64,000 bases of DNA from an uncultured Prevotellaceae bacterium (GCA_947169265.1 CAMVPC010000017.1:1-64000), one strand, 5' to 3'. Counted from the first letter of the stretch, positions 23,839 to 33,070 are shown. Notes: generated by a model from the letters alone, not told the origin. Translations and numbers: made by a program.

Positions 23839-25251
23839 ATGAAAAAATTGATTTTTTTGGTTGCAGTGATGGCCAGTGCTGTCGCTGCCCGTGCGGTTGA
23901 CTACACATTTGAGAGCGGGCATGCCGTCTATGACCTTGTCGACTATCTCAATGAAGGACAAGAGGCCCTTATCAAGGCTATAGAGCCTGAAGCTGTAGTG
24001 AACGGCGTGTTCACTTTGCCAGTCCATGTGAAAGGCGACTGGAAGGGCACTCCCGTTTACACGGTGGTAAAAGCCGAGTTTTGGCAAATAGCTCCCAATA
24101 TCCAGTCGTTTGCCGTTTCGCCCGACAATCCGTATTTCACTGTTGCCGATGGCGCGCTTTATTCCAAGGACATGACGTGCTTGGTGGCAGTGCCGCCCGC
24201 GCGGTCACATTCGTTCAAGATTCCGGCCACAGTCAAGGAGATAGGCCACGGCGCTTTTGTGGGGAGCGAACTCAGCGAGATTGTTATTCCAGAGGGTGTC
24301 ACAACCATTTCGCCCTATGCCTTTGCCCGTTGCGCCAATCTGCGGCGCGTGGTGTGTCCGTCGACGGTTACCCATGTCGCCGGCACCGCCTTTGAGGAGA
24401 CTCCCTTCGAGCGCGATTTGCCCGCCGGCATGAACTATTTGGGTCGTGTGGCCTTCCGCTTTGTGGGTACCCTGCCTGCCGGCAGTACGCTCGCTTTGCG
24501 TGAGGGTACGGTGGAGATTGCCTCGCAGGCCCTGCCTCGCCTCGACGGACTGGTGGAGGTAAATGTGCCGCTGAGTGTGCGCCGCATCGGTGCCCGTGCC
24601 TTTGCCGAATGTGAGCACATTCGTCGTGTGGGCACACTTTCGAGTGATTGTGTCATCGATGTGGAAGCGTTTCCACTGGAGCGTACCGACTGTGAGTATG
24701 TCTTCGCCGGCGACCGTTCGCGTTACCACAACCCCGGCGACCAGGTGGTTTTCACGGGCGGTTTCTCGATGGTTCGCGGCATTGACGCGTTGCCTCGTTT
24801 CAGCGCCATTGCCGAGGTCAACGACAATTTGCCCGGCGACGAATTCAAAGAAGAATTGGTACCTATTACTTTCTATGCGACCGGAATAACGCTAAACGAT
24901 TTCGAGAAGTCGGCACCGCAGGTGACGTTTGCCGCCTATTTCGGCCACGAGCTCAACACGACCTATAACTTGAACACCGCCTACTACAAGCGCGCCCGCA
25001 AGGCGGCCGGCAGCATCTACGGGGTGTATTATGTGCGTTTCCACATTGGCAAGGATGGTAAAGTTGACCATGTGGCGGTTACCATGTCATGCGATTATAA
25101 GACCGATAATAATGCCGTCAAGCGCCTCGTCGAGGCCCTGCCGCCATTCCTGCCGGCCACGGTGGACGGCAATGCGGTGGACGTGTGGGTCAATCTCTAT
25201 GTCATCGCCGAGCCCATTGCCGGCGGTTTCCTGTACACTTATCCGGTGTAA
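23839..25251 (+). CDS. Secreted BspA-like LRR protein with a TonB C-terminal-like domain
   Basis: A protein of 470 residues. The signal peptide is 1-19 (ending AARA). Residues from about 75 to 300 contain BspA-type LRR_5 repeats: HSFKIPATVKEIGHGAF, ELSEIVIPEGVTTISPYAF, GLVEVNVPLSVRRIGARAF. The last 90 residues resemble the TonB carboxy-terminal domain: GVYYVRFHIGKDGKVDHVAV, then AVKRLVEALPPFLPATVDGNAVDVWVN. No membrane anchor remains after signal cleavage, so it is unlikely to transduce energy. BspA-like repeats usually bind host or microbial surfaces. The combination is notable. Confidence 0.8.
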   Translation: MKKLIFLVAVMASAVAARAVDYTFESGHAVYDLVDYLNEGQEALIKAIEPEAVVNGVFTLPVHVKGDWKGTPVYTVVKAEFWQIAPNIQSFAVSPDNPYFTVADGALYSKDMTCLVAVPPARSHSFKIPATVKEIGHGAFVGSELSEIVIPEGVTTISPYAFARCANLRRVVCPSTVTHVAGTAFEETPFERDLPAGMNYLGRVAFRFVGTLPAGSTLALREGTVEIASQALPRLDGLVEVNVPLSVRRIGARAFAECEHIRRVGTLSSDCVIDVEAFPLERTDCEYVFAGDRSRYHNPGDQVVFTGGFSMVRGIDALPRFSAIAEVNDNLPGDEFKEELVPITFYATGITLNDFEKSAPQVTFAAYFGHELNTTYNLNTAYYKRARKAAGSIYGVYYVRFHIGKDGKVDHVAVTMSCDYKTDNNAVKRLVEALPPFLPATVDGNAVDVWVNLYVIAEPIAGGFLYTYPV

Positions 25252-25257
25252 CACGTT

Positions 25258-25306
25258 GGGGTTGCCGCGAGCGGTGCGCGCGTGTTTCCTTTGCCGCAAA
25301 AAACAC
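25258..25306 (+). promoter_or_regulatory. Promoter/leader of the portal-like gene (shared with 49898)
   Basis: GGGGTTG (25258-25264) supplies a -33 box. TTCCTTTG forms a variant -7 element 21 bp further on. GCCGCAAAAAACAC (25293-25306) is the leader, directly before ATGGAAAACA. The same two blocks with the same 28-bp separation occur at 49898-49946. Confidence 0.6.
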
Positions 25307-25307
25307 T

Positions 25308-26720
25308 ATGGAAAACAGCACACAACAACAAGGGGCCGCCATCCTGCAGGCGGCCTTCAAGGCGTGGAACGCGGCCACCGAGCTGCGCACCTCGCGCCGG
25401 CGCAACAAGCGTTTTACTTACGGCGACCAGTGGGCCGACGTGCTGGTAACGCCTTATGGCCGCGTGATGACCGAGAAGGAGCGTTACTACGATGATGGCA
25501 CTTACCCTATCACGAACAACCTCATTCGTCAGCTCGTGAAAACCATCGTGGGACGTTTCAGGTCGCAGTATGTCCACGATGAGAAGGTGGATAAGTCCCT
25601 TGCCGATGTTTACGATGCCAACCAGCTCGCTGAACTCGACAGTCGCGCGCTCGAGGAATTTCTCATCTCGGGGTGTTGCGTGCAACGCGTCGACAGCGTG
25701 GCCGGTCTCACGGCCACGACGGTAAGCGTCGAGAACGTGAACCTGAACCACTTTTTCGTGAACGCTTTCAGCGACCCGTTGGGGCGCGACTGCGAAATCG
25801 TGGGACAACTCCACGACTTGAGCGTCGCGCAACTCGTCAAACGCGTGGCGCAGGGTTCGCGTCGCAAGGCCGCCTGGGTGAGGCAGCTCTACAGCGAAAG
25901 TGCCGACGCGCGCGTCGACGAGCTGGCCGCCGCCTTGGGCGCCGACAGCCAGAGCGCGCTCGACTTTTGGCGCGCGGCCACACCGGGCAAATGCCGCGCC
26001 ATCGAGGTGTGGACACTCGAGAGCCAAGAGGTGATAGTGGCCCACGACCGCGACACGGCACAGCTCACCGTGCATCCGCTGGGCGCGTTGCGGCGCCTCA
26101 AGCGCGACAAGGACGCCACGCTGCGCTGGGACGTGGCCACGACGTGGCACTGCCGGTGGTTCTCGCCCATGGGCGACGAATTGGCGCACTATGAGTCGCC
26201 CTATGCCCACGCTCTTCACCCTTTCGCCATCAAGTTCTATCCGCTCACCGACGGCGAGGTGCACTCACTGGTCGAAGATGTCATCGATCAACAAAAATAT
26301 GTGAACCGCCTTATCTCGCTCATTGACCACATCATGCGTTCGAGTGCCAAGGGCGTGTTGCTGTTCCCGCAAAACGCCCTGCCCGACAATTTCACCTGGG
26401 CCGACATGAGGATGGTGTGGAGCCGCTGCAACGGCATCTTGCCCTATGTGCCCACGTTCAATGGCGAGAAACCCGAACAAATCTCGGTCAACGGCACCAA
26501 TATCGGCGCTTACGAAATGGTGCAGCTGCAAATGAAACTGCTCGAAGAGATTAGCGGAGTGAGCGGCGCGTTGCAGGGCAAGAGCGACGCGCGCGGCAAT
26601 TCAGCCTCCCTCTACCAGAGCGAGACCAAGAACTCGGTCATCGCGCTCACCGACATTTTCGACACGTTCAACGCCTTTCGCCGCACGCGCGACCGCCTCA
26701 TTCTCCACCTGGGTCAATAG
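25308..26720 (+). CDS. Phage portal-like protein, isolated, possibly C-terminally short
   Basis: A protein of 470 residues without signal peptide. The N-terminus (AFKAWNAATELRTSRRRNKRFTYGDQWAD...TEKERYYDDGTYPITNNLIRQLVKTIVG is the recognisable stretch) follows the pattern of portal proteins of Bacteroidales tailed phages. The middle has FYPLTDGEVHSLVEDVIDQQKYVNRLISLIDHI, and the end has GVSGALQGKSDARGNSASLYQSETKNSV. Portal proteins form the dodecameric ring through which DNA enters the capsid. No terminase, capsid or tail gene lies beside it. It ends soon after the last conserved block, so the usual C-terminal helices may be missing. The frame is intact and it has its own promoter and terminator. 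Assignment is by sequence pattern only. Confidence 0.65.
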   Translation: MENSTQQQGAAILQAAFKAWNAATELRTSRRRNKRFTYGDQWADVLVTPYGRVMTEKERYYDDGTYPITNNLIRQLVKTIVGRFRSQYVHDEKVDKSLADVYDANQLAELDSRALEEFLISGCCVQRVDSVAGLTATTVSVENVNLNHFFVNAFSDPLGRDCEIVGQLHDLSVAQLVKRVAQGSRRKAAWVRQLYSESADARVDELAAALGADSQSALDFWRAATPGKCRAIEVWTLESQEVIVAHDRDTAQLTVHPLGALRRLKRDKDATLRWDVATTWHCRWFSPMGDELAHYESPYAHALHPFAIKFYPLTDGEVHSLVEDVIDQQKYVNRLISLIDHIMRSSAKGVLLFPQNALPDNFTWADMRMVWSRCNGILPYVPTFNGEKPEQISVNGTNIGAYEMVQLQMKLLEEISGVSGALQGKSDARGNSASLYQSETKNSVIALTDIFDTFNAFRRTRDRLILHLGQ

Positions 26721-26764
26721 TGTCGGCCGATTTCGCAAGTGGAAAAGAAGCGAGACTTGAAATA

Positions 26765-26798
26765 GAAAGGAGCGTCCCGGCATTTGGGCGCTCCTTTC
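26765..26798. terminator. Terminator between portal-like and HemD-like genes
   Basis: GAAAGGAGCG (26765-26774) pairs exactly with CGCTCCTTTC (26789-26798), followed by T-rich sequence. It lies between convergent genes and is probably bidirectional. Confidence 0.8.
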
Positions 26799-26819
26799 TT
26801 GATTGTTATAGGCTTGCGG

Positions 26820-28046
26820 TTATTTCTTTTTAGTGGCTATCTTGGCGGCCGGCTTTTGGGCGGCTTCGGCGGCCTTGCGGGCTTCCTCGGCCTTGCGGCG
26901 ACGCGTGGCGGCAGCCTTGCGGGCGGCTTCGCTGCGCTTAGCGGCGGCGGCCTCCTCGGCGGCTTTGCGTGCGGCGGCTTCCTCGGCCTTGCGGCGACGC
27001 GTGGCGGCGGCCTTACGTGCGGCTTCGCTGCGCTTAGCGGCGGCGGCATCCTCGGCGGCTTTGTGTGCGGCCTCTTCGGCTTTGTGCTTGCGTGTGGCGG
27101 CGGCCTTGCGTGCGGCGGCTTTCTTCTTGGCCTCGGCGGCGATGCGCTTGGCCTCCTCGGCCATTTGCTTAGCTTCTTGCGCGATGCGTTCGGCTTTTTC
27201 TTGCGCCACGCGTTCGGCTTCCTCGCGAGCCTTGCGCTCTTCTTCCTCTTGTTGTGCCTTGCGGATGGCCGCGATGGGAAGCAGGGTGCGGCGCGGCTTC
27301 TCGGGGTCGTTGAGGTGAGCCTCAACATATTTACCTATGGCGGCGGCCATCGAGGGTGCGTCGGGCGACGTGGTGATGTCGAGCCTGAGGCCTTCGCGCT
27401 TAATCTCATCAATGGTTTTATTGCCCATGCCGCCAATGGCGATGTCGCCTTGCTCGAAGTTGGGGAAGTTGTCGAGCAGCGACTTGATACCGGCGGGCGT
27501 GAAGAAAGCGATTACATCGTAGTCAAATACCTCATCGGGCCCGAAGTCGTTGTTGACCGTGCGATACATTACGGCAGTCGTGCACTTGATGTTGAATTGC
27601 TCCACGCTGGCCTGCTTGCTGTCGTGCACGTCGCTGGTGGGGTAGAGGAAATTTTCCTTCGAGTGCTTGTTGATAAATGGTGCCAAGTCCTCGATGTGTC
27701 CCGTGGGCGAGAAGAATATCTTGCGCTTGCGGTAGATGATGTAGCGCTGAAGGTAGTTGGCGATGATTTCGCTCTGGCAAAAGTATTTCATTGTGTCGGG
27801 CACGTTGAATCGCAATTCCTTGCACAGGCGAAAGTAGTGGTCGACTGCGGTGCGCGCCGTGAAAATCACGGCCGTGTGCTCGGTAATGGGCACCTTAGTT
27901 TGACGAAATTCTTTTGAGCTGAGTCCCACCACTTTAATGAAAGGGCGAAACACGACTTGCACACCAAATTTCTCTTCCAAGTCAAAGTAGGGAGATTTTT
28001 CGGCCGTCGGCCTTGGCTGCGAAACCAAAATTTTTTTAATCTTCAC
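26820..28046 (-). CDS. Uroporphyrinogen-III synthase-like protein with histone-H1-like tail
   Basis: A protein of 408 residues. Residues 1-250 match the HemD fold as found in Bacteroidales: ILVSQPRPTAEKSPYFDL, VIFTARTAVDHYF, VIAFFTPAGIKSLLDNFP, GNKTIDEIKREGLRLDITT, PDAPSMAAAIGKYVE. HemD closes hydroxymethylbilane to uroporphyrinogen III, but this Bacteroidales group stands away from haem genes, so the enzymatic role is uncertain. From about 258 the chain becomes an Ala/Lys/Arg/Glu-rich repeat ending AKIATKKK. The motif KAAATRRRKAEEA recurs, as in AlgP or chlamydial histone-H1-like proteins. The DNA there is itself repetitive. A DUF4271 gene follows upstream on the same strand, as in relatives. 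Confidence 0.8.
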   Translation of the reverse strand: MKIKKILVSQPRPTAEKSPYFDLEEKFGVQVVFRPFIKVVGLSSKEFRQTKVPITEHTAVIFTARTAVDHYFRLCKELRFNVPDTMKYFCQSEIIANYLQRYIIYRKRKIFFSPTGHIEDLAPFINKHSKENFLYPTSDVHDSKQASVEQFNIKCTTAVMYRTVNNDFGPDEVFDYDVIAFFTPAGIKSLLDNFPNFEQGDIAIGGMGNKTIDEIKREGLRLDITTSPDAPSMAAAIGKYVEAHLNDPEKPRRTLLPIAAIRKAQQEEEERKAREEAERVAQEKAERIAQEAKQMAEEAKRIAAEAKKKAAARKAAATRKHKAEEAAHKAAEDAAAAKRSEAARKAAATRRRKAEEAAARKAAEEAAAAKRSEAARKAAATRRRKAEEARKAAEAAQKPAAKIATKKK

Positions 28047-28059
28047 TTCTTCTTAAAGG

Positions 28060-28899
28060 TTAAAACATGATAGTTTGACAAAAATAAAGCGTGCCGAAGT
28101 AGGTGAGGAGAGATGGTATGATTTCGACGCTGCAAAGGTACAAAATAAAATAGAGACTTAAGGACAAATTGTTGAAAAAAATCCTAATACCTTTTGAAAT
28201 GAACACGGCTCTAACCAAAATATATAGGACTAAGGCCACAATGAGCGTGGTCGATGTGGTGGACGGATAAACGAGCGTGATGATGGTCACCGGCAGCAAC
28301 AGCAATCCCAGCAAGGCCTGCGTGGCGTTGAAACCACCTATCCACAGGCGCGCGCTCGTGGGGTCGCCAAATACCCAAGCGAGCAACCGGTAGAGCAGCA
28401 ACTGGCCGCAGTAGAACACGATGGCGGCGAGCGTGGTGATGCCCACATAGATGGCCACTCGCGACCCTATGGCGGCCTGCATGGTATTGCTGAACGAGGC
28501 ATAGACGAGCAGTCCTTCCATGAAACACGTGTTGAGCAACAGGGCTATCAAGACGCGCGTCTCGCTCACGGTGTGGTCGTCGAAGAGGTTTTCGCGTCGT
28601 TTCACCGAGAACAAGTATCGCGGCAGGTTTTGCACATATTTGAAGCCCTTGTTGAAACTCGTGAGCACGAAGATGATAACGAGCAGCAGCATCGCCATCA
28701 CGCCGGTGTCGTGAAGCGGCGAGTGAGCCGGCGACTGCGGCGCGACGCCTTGCGGCTGTGTCATCACGGGCATACTGTCGAGCGGCGTGATGCTACTATC
28801 GTTAGAGGCCACGGGCGAGAAATGGTCGTGGAAAGCCGGCACATAGTAGGCCGGCGCTTGTGTGGTGACCGTATCGCTATCGTGGGGAACTGCTGGCAT
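28060..28899 (-). CDS. DUF4271 membrane protein
   Basis: A membrane protein of 279 residues. The N-terminal third is a low-complexity, Pro/Ser-rich cytoplasmic or periplasmic segment. Then come about seven hydrophobic helices typical of DUF4271, with motifs GFKYVQNLPRYLFSVKRRENLFDDHT and CSVEIIPSLLTYFGTLYF at the end. It is the usual neighbour of the HemD-like gene in Bacteroidales, 14 bp upstream of it. Function unknown. Confidence 0.85.
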   Translation of the reverse strand: MPAVPHDSDTVTTQAPAYYVPAFHDHFSPVASNDSSITPLDSMPVMTQPQGVAPQSPAHSPLHDTGVMAMLLLVIIFVLTSFNKGFKYVQNLPRYLFSVKRRENLFDDHTVSETRVLIALLLNTCFMEGLLVYASFSNTMQAAIGSRVAIYVGITTLAAIVFYCGQLLLYRLLAWVFGDPTSARLWIGGFNATQALLGLLLLPVTIITLVYPSTTSTTLIVALVLYILVRAVFISKGIRIFFNNLSLSLYFILYLCSVEIIPSLLTYFGTLYFCQTIMF

Positions 28900-28925
28900 T
28901 ATGGCAAATTAAGGGAATTAGAGAA

Positions 28926-29525
28926 TTAGTATTTGGGAGCTACGGTCTCCGGTGTGGGGCGCGACAAGGCGCGTTCCAGTTCGTCGATGGCCTGGGCCGC
29001 TGTCGCGGCCACATGCCACAAGCGCCGGTGGCTGGAGTGCATAAAACCTTCGTCCACGGCGTGCCCGAGCATGTCGAGCAGGTTGTCGTAGTAGTGGTTG
29101 GTATTGAGGATAACGATGGGCTTGTGGGTGAGGCCCAGTTGTCGCCACGTGATGAGTTCGAGCAGTTCCTCGAGGGTTCCGCAGCCTCCGGGCAGAGCCA
29201 CTGTGGCCATCGTCATGTCGTTCATCTTTTCTTTGCGCTCGTGCATGTCGGCGGTAACGACGATGCGCGAGAGGCGCTCGTAGTGCCATCCGTTGTCGAC
29301 CATGAACTGCGGGATAACACCCACGGCCTGTCCGCCGGCGTCGAGCACGCCGTCGCTCACGGCGCGCATGAGTCCGTCGCGTCCGGCACCGTTGACACAT
29401 CCCCACCGCGCGCGAGCCAAAAGCGTGCCCAGCTTGCGGGCGTCGTTGCGATATACTTCGTGCAATTCCCGTCCCGAGGCGCCGAAGACACACACATATC
29501 CCCTTAAAGCGTTTTCGTCCATCAT
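28926..29525 (-). CDS. LOG family protein (TIGR00730 type)
   Basis: A Rossmann-fold protein of 199 residues related to cytokinin riboside 5'-monophosphate phosphoribohydrolase (lonely guy). The signature PGGCGTLEE (112-120) is intact, with VCVFGASGRE near the start and HERKEKM before the core. GAGRDGLMRAVSDG replaces the more common GGGxxGLMG. The start was placed at the ATG at 29525, after the stop of the coiled-coil gene; a longer frame upstream reads through that gene. Bacterial members hydrolyse nucleoside 5'-monophosphates; the natural role here is unknown. Confidence 0.85.
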   Translation of the reverse strand: MMDENALRGYVCVFGASGRELHEVYRNDARKLGTLLARARWGCVNGAGRDGLMRAVSDGVLDAGGQAVGVIPQFMVDNGWHYERLSRIVVTADMHERKEKMNDMTMATVALPGGCGTLEELLELITWRQLGLTHKPIVILNTNHYYDNLLDMLGHAVDEGFMHSSHRRLWHVAATAAQAIDELERALSRPTPETVAPKY

Positions 29526-29535
29526 CGGCAATGGT

Positions 29536-31110
29536 TTAGAACAGCGACATTTGGCGCGACGAGGGCGGTTCGGGCGCGGGTTTCGGTTCGGGTTGCGGCT
29601 CGGGCTCGGGTTTTTTGGGCGGTTGTGGCGACAACCAGTCGATGTCGTCGATGTCATCGATCGGGATTGCCACCGCGGGCTCCGGCTCCGTTTCGGGCTC
29701 CGGTGTGGGTTCGGACTCCGGCTCCGGTGTGGGTTTGGGCTCGGGTTTTACCTCGGGTTGTAACGTTTCGTTGGTCGCCGGTTGTTCGGCGGGAGTGGAG
29801 TGGTTGGCGTTTTCGTCGCGAGTCGCTTTTTCTTCTTTTTCCTGAGTGAGCTGCTCAATTTTCTTGTTAAGGTTGTCGATGAGATGGTTGAGCTGGCGGG
29901 CCTCGTTGTGAAGTTGCTCGTTGATGCGGGCGGCTCCGGCGAGTTGCTCCTTGAGCGAGTCGATGTGGTTGGCTGTTTCCACGTCGCGGCGCTTGCGGGT
30001 TTTAGCTCGCTCTTGCTCGTCGCGTTGCGATTGTTCGAGTTTTGTCTCCAGCTCGTTTTTGTCGCGCTCAAGTTGCTGCACCATTTGCCGCAGAGCGTCG
30101 TCCTTATTGCTCTCCTGCAGCTGCTTGATGGTGGCTTGGAGTTGTGCGATTTCCTCGTTTTTGTGGGTGATGGTTTGCTCCACGCGCTCGATTTGCTCCT
30201 GTATTTCGTTGGCGATGGCCAGGTTGTCGTTAGCCTCGTCGAGTTGTACGGTGAGCGTATCCACTTGTTGTTGCAGGTCGTGGGCGCGTGCGGCCTGGTC
30301 GGCGGCCTCACTGCGCAGCCCGTTGATGAGCTCATTAGTGATAGCCATCTTGTTCTTGTATTCTTCCTCGAGCGCGGCGAGTTCGGCGGGTTGCGCGGTC
30401 TGCTTGTCGCGCAGGGCCTCGAGTTCGGCGGTGAGCACCACCACCTTTTGTGCCAGGGCGTCGTCATCGTCGATGGCTTCGCCGCGCACTTGCATGACCT
30501 TGATTTTGTTGAGCAGACTCTTGTTCTCGAGGTCAAACTGCTCGCGCTCGGCCTCAAGGGTCTCCACCTTGTTTTGCAGGTCGGTGAGGCGGGCGTTGGT
30601 GGCCTTGCGTTGTGCCTCGCAGGTGGCGAGTTTTTGTTTCACCTCGTCGATGCGTTGTGAGGCGCCGGTGGCGGCGGCGTCGGCCGCTTTGAGTTTCTCG
30701 ACAAGGTCGTCGCGCTGCCGGTCCCATCGTTGCCGGGCGTCGGCAATGGCATTGCGGCCTATGGCGTCGACAAACTGTGTGAATCGTTCGCCCAGCGCTT
30801 GCCGCAGCTCGGCTTTCTCGGCCTCCACATCGAGGTGCTTGGCTACCATGGGCGACAGGTTGCCGTTGACGATGTCGACGAGGGTGTCGAGCACCTCGGG
30901 TGGCACGGTCGTCGCGCTGTCGCCGGCCTTGTCGTCGCCGGTGATGTCCACGGGCCGGTAGTGCGGCTCGCTGTCATCGCTCGCCGCCTCGTTTTTGCGG
31001 AAGGGATTGACGATGGCTTGCCCGGCGTTGCCGTCGAGATAGTCGGCGTCGTCGTTTTCGTCGTTGAGGCCGAATGCGCGTTTGAGTCCTTTAAAGAAGT
31101 TCATGCTCAA
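29536..31110 (-). CDS. Coiled-coil protein ending in a sliding-clamp-binding motif
   Basis: A soluble protein of 524 residues. Residues 1-60 are acidic and open with MNFFKGLKRAFGL. About 70-110 forms a small globular region (PPEVLDTLVDIVNGNLSPMVAKHL). About 110-420 is almost continuous coiled coil with regular heptads. A Pro/Glu-rich linker with DIDDIDWLSPQPPKKP follows. The chain ends SSRQMSLF, and QMSLF fits the beta sliding clamp-binding pentapeptide consensus (QLSLF-like). No ATPase head is present, so it is not an SMC protein. It is not a family I can name. The gene lies 10 bp upstream of the LOG gene. Confidence 0.7.
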   Translation of the reverse strand: MSMNFFKGLKRAFGLNDENDDADYLDGNAGQAIVNPFRKNEAASDDSEPHYRPVDITGDDKAGDSATTVPPEVLDTLVDIVNGNLSPMVAKHLDVEAEKAELRQALGERFTQFVDAIGRNAIADARQRWDRQRDDLVEKLKAADAAATGASQRIDEVKQKLATCEAQRKATNARLTDLQNKVETLEAEREQFDLENKSLLNKIKVMQVRGEAIDDDDALAQKVVVLTAELEALRDKQTAQPAELAALEEEYKNKMAITNELINGLRSEAADQAARAHDLQQQVDTLTVQLDEANDNLAIANEIQEQIERVEQTITHKNEEIAQLQATIKQLQESNKDDALRQMVQQLERDKNELETKLEQSQRDEQERAKTRKRRDVETANHIDSLKEQLAGAARINEQLHNEARQLNHLIDNLNKKIEQLTQEKEEKATRDENANHSTPAEQPATNETLQPEVKPEPKPTPEPESEPTPEPETEPEPAVAIPIDDIDDIDWLSPQPPKKPEPEPQPEPKPAPEPPSSRQMSLF

Positions 31111-31175
31111 GATATAATTAACGCATAATTCTTAATGCATAATTCATAATGACTGCGCAAATATCCGTTGACCGG

Positions 31176-32924
31176 TTATTCCTTAGCCTGCCCCTTGGCC
31201 GCTGCCGCCTCAACCCAAGCGGTGACCTGGTCGACGGTGACCTTGAGTCCCAATTTGTATTTCTTGTTGATGTCGAGAAGGTCTTGGAACAGCTTGCCGG
31301 GACGCTCCACGGCCCCCAGCGCCTCGACGGTGAGTGCGCCGGCTTTTTGCAGGGGCGCTACCCATTCGGCGGGCACGCCTATTGCGGTGAAGGTCTCTTC
31401 CTTGTCGCGGCGTTCCACCTTTTCGGGCCTCATCTGCGGGAACAGGAGCACGTCTTGAATCGTGGTCTTGCCGGTCATGAGCATGGCGAGGCGGTCGATG
31501 CCTATTCCTATGCCGCTCGTGGGCGGCATGCCGTACTGGAGCGCGCGCAGGAAGTCGTGGTCGATGATCATGGCCTCGTCGTCGCCCTTGTCGGCGAGTC
31601 GCATTTGTTCCACAAAGCGCTCTTCCTGGTCGATGGGGTCGTTAAGCTCGCTGTAAGCGTTGGCCAGCTCCTTGCCGTTGACCATGAGCTCAAAGCGCTC
31701 GGTGAGTCCGGGTTTGGAGCGGTGCATCTTGGTGAGCGGCGACATTTCCACGGGATAGTCGATGATGAAGGTAGGTTGCACGAAGTCGCCCTCGCAGGTC
31801 TCGCCGAAGATTTCGTCGATGAGCTTGCCCTTGCCCATGCTCTCGTCCACCTCGATGCCCAGCCTGCGGGCGATGTCGCGCAGCTCGTCCTCGTTCTTGC
31901 CGTCGAGGTCGTAGCCCGTTTTCTCCTTGATGGCGTCGAGGATGGGCAGGCGGCGGTAGGGGGCCTTGAAGCTGATGGTCTTGCCGTCGATTTCCACCTC
32001 GGGCTTGCCGTTGACGGCGACGCAAATTTCCTCAAGCAGCTTCTCGGTGAACGACATCATCCAGTTGTAATCCTTATACTGCACATAAAGCTCCATGCAG
32101 GTGAACTCGGGATTGTGGTTGCGGTCCATGCCCTCGTTGCGGAAGTTCTTGCCTATCTCGTACACGCCCTCAAAACCGCCCACGATGAGGCGCTTGAGGT
32201 AGAGCTCGGTGGCGATGCGCATATACATGTCCACGTTCAGGGCGTTGAAATGGGTGATGAACGGACGCGCGCTCGCGCCGCCGGCGATGGCCTGCAGCGT
32301 GGGTGTCTCGACTTCGGTGTATCCGGCCTCGTTGAGCACGCGGCGCATGGTTTCGAGCACGCGGGCGCGCTTGATGAACACGTCCTTGACGCCATCGTTT
32401 ACCACCAGGTCCACATAGCGCTGGCGGAATCGCAGCTCGGGGTCGTCAAAGGCGTCGTAGGCCACGCCGTCTTTCATCTTCACCACGGGCAGCGGCTTGA
32501 GGCTCTTGCTGAGCACCGTGAGGCTGCGGGCGTGCACGCTGATTTCGCCGGTTTGGGTGCGGAATACGAAACCTTCCACGCCCACAAAGTCGCCAATGTC
32601 GAGCAACTTCTTGAACACCACGTTGTAGAGGTCCTTGTTCTCGTCGGGGCACAGGTCGTCGCGGGTGACGTACACCTGCATGCGGCCGCGTGAGTCCTGC
32701 AACTCCATGAACGAGGCCTTGCCCATGATGCGGCGGCTCATAATGCGGCCTGCCACGCTCACCTCGCGCACGGGGGCGTCGTCGTCGAAGCGGTCGCGGA
32801 TGTCGTCGCTCCAGGCGTCCACGCGGTATTCGGCGGCGGGGTAGGGGTCAATGCCCATGTCTCTCAACTGATTGAGGCTGTTGCGCCTCACAATCTCTTG
32901 TTCGCTTAATTCTAATATATTCAT
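31176..32924 (-). CDS. lysS: Lysyl-tRNA synthetase, class II
   Basis: A protein of 582 residues. It has an N-terminal OB-fold anticodon-binding domain (about 50-160: [23 protein letters not shown]) and a class II catalytic core. Motif 2 is visible around [22 protein letters not shown] and motif 3 as [15 protein letters not shown]. The last 70 or so residues after the core form a helical extension ([15 protein letters not shown]...) also found in Bacteroidetes LysS. It is transcribed alone from a strong promoter. Confidence 0.97.
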   Translation of the reverse strand: MNILELSEQEIVRRNSLNQLRDMGIDPYPAAEYRVDAWSDDIRDRFDDDAPVREVSVAGRIMSRRIMGKASFMELQDSRGRMQVYVTRDDLCPDENKDLYNVVFKKLLDIGDFVGVEGFVFRTQTGEISVHARSLTVLSKSLKPLPVVKMKDGVAYDAFDDPELRFRQRYVDLVVNDGVKDVFIKRARVLETMRRVLNEAGYTEVETPTLQAIAGGASARPFITHFNALNVDMYMRIATELYLKRLIVGGFEGVYEIGKNFRNEGMDRNHNPEFTCMELYVQYKDYNWMMSFTEKLLEEICVAVNGKPEVEIDGKTISFKAPYRRLPILDAIKEKTGYDLDGKNEDELRDIARRLGIEVDESMGKGKLIDEIFGETCEGDFVQPTFIIDYPVEMSPLTKMHRSKPGLTERFELMVNGKELANAYSELNDPIDQEERFVEQMRLADKGDDEAMIIDHDFLRALQYGMPPTSGIGIGIDRLAMLMTGKTTIQDVLLFPQMRPEKVERRDKEETFTAIGVPAEWVAPLQKAGALTVEALGAVERPGKLFQDLLDINKKYKLGLKVTVDQVTAWVEAAAAKGQAKE

Positions 32925-32952
32925 CTGGAAATCCCGTTTTTAGTTTCAAACC

Positions 32953-32985
32953 GCAAAGATAATCATTTTTCGCAACTTGACCAAA
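32953..32985 (-). promoter_or_regulatory. Promoter of lysS
   Basis: On the minus strand TTTG (32982-32985), exactly 20 bp and TATCTTTGC (32953-32961), 29 bp upstream of the ATG. Confidence 0.75.
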
Positions 32986-33070
32986 TCGACGCGCCCGCCG
33001 ATTGGCCCGCATCCCAAAAAATGACTTGTGTGTTTTTTGGTGCGGTTGCCGTGTTATCCTCGGCACTTGT

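Noticed and set aside
26784-27917. Gly/Ala/Leu-rich 377-codon frame on the plus strand
   Set aside because: It is the antisense of the repetitive Lys/Ala tail and HemD-like domain; low complexity only.
29536-31110. SMC-type ATPase
   Set aside because: No Walker A or signature motif is present at either end; only coiled coil, a linker and the terminal QMSLF remain.
31149-32693. 514-codon frame antisense to lysS
   Set aside because: The opposite strand encodes a full lysyl-tRNA synthetase; long antisense frames are expected at this GC content.
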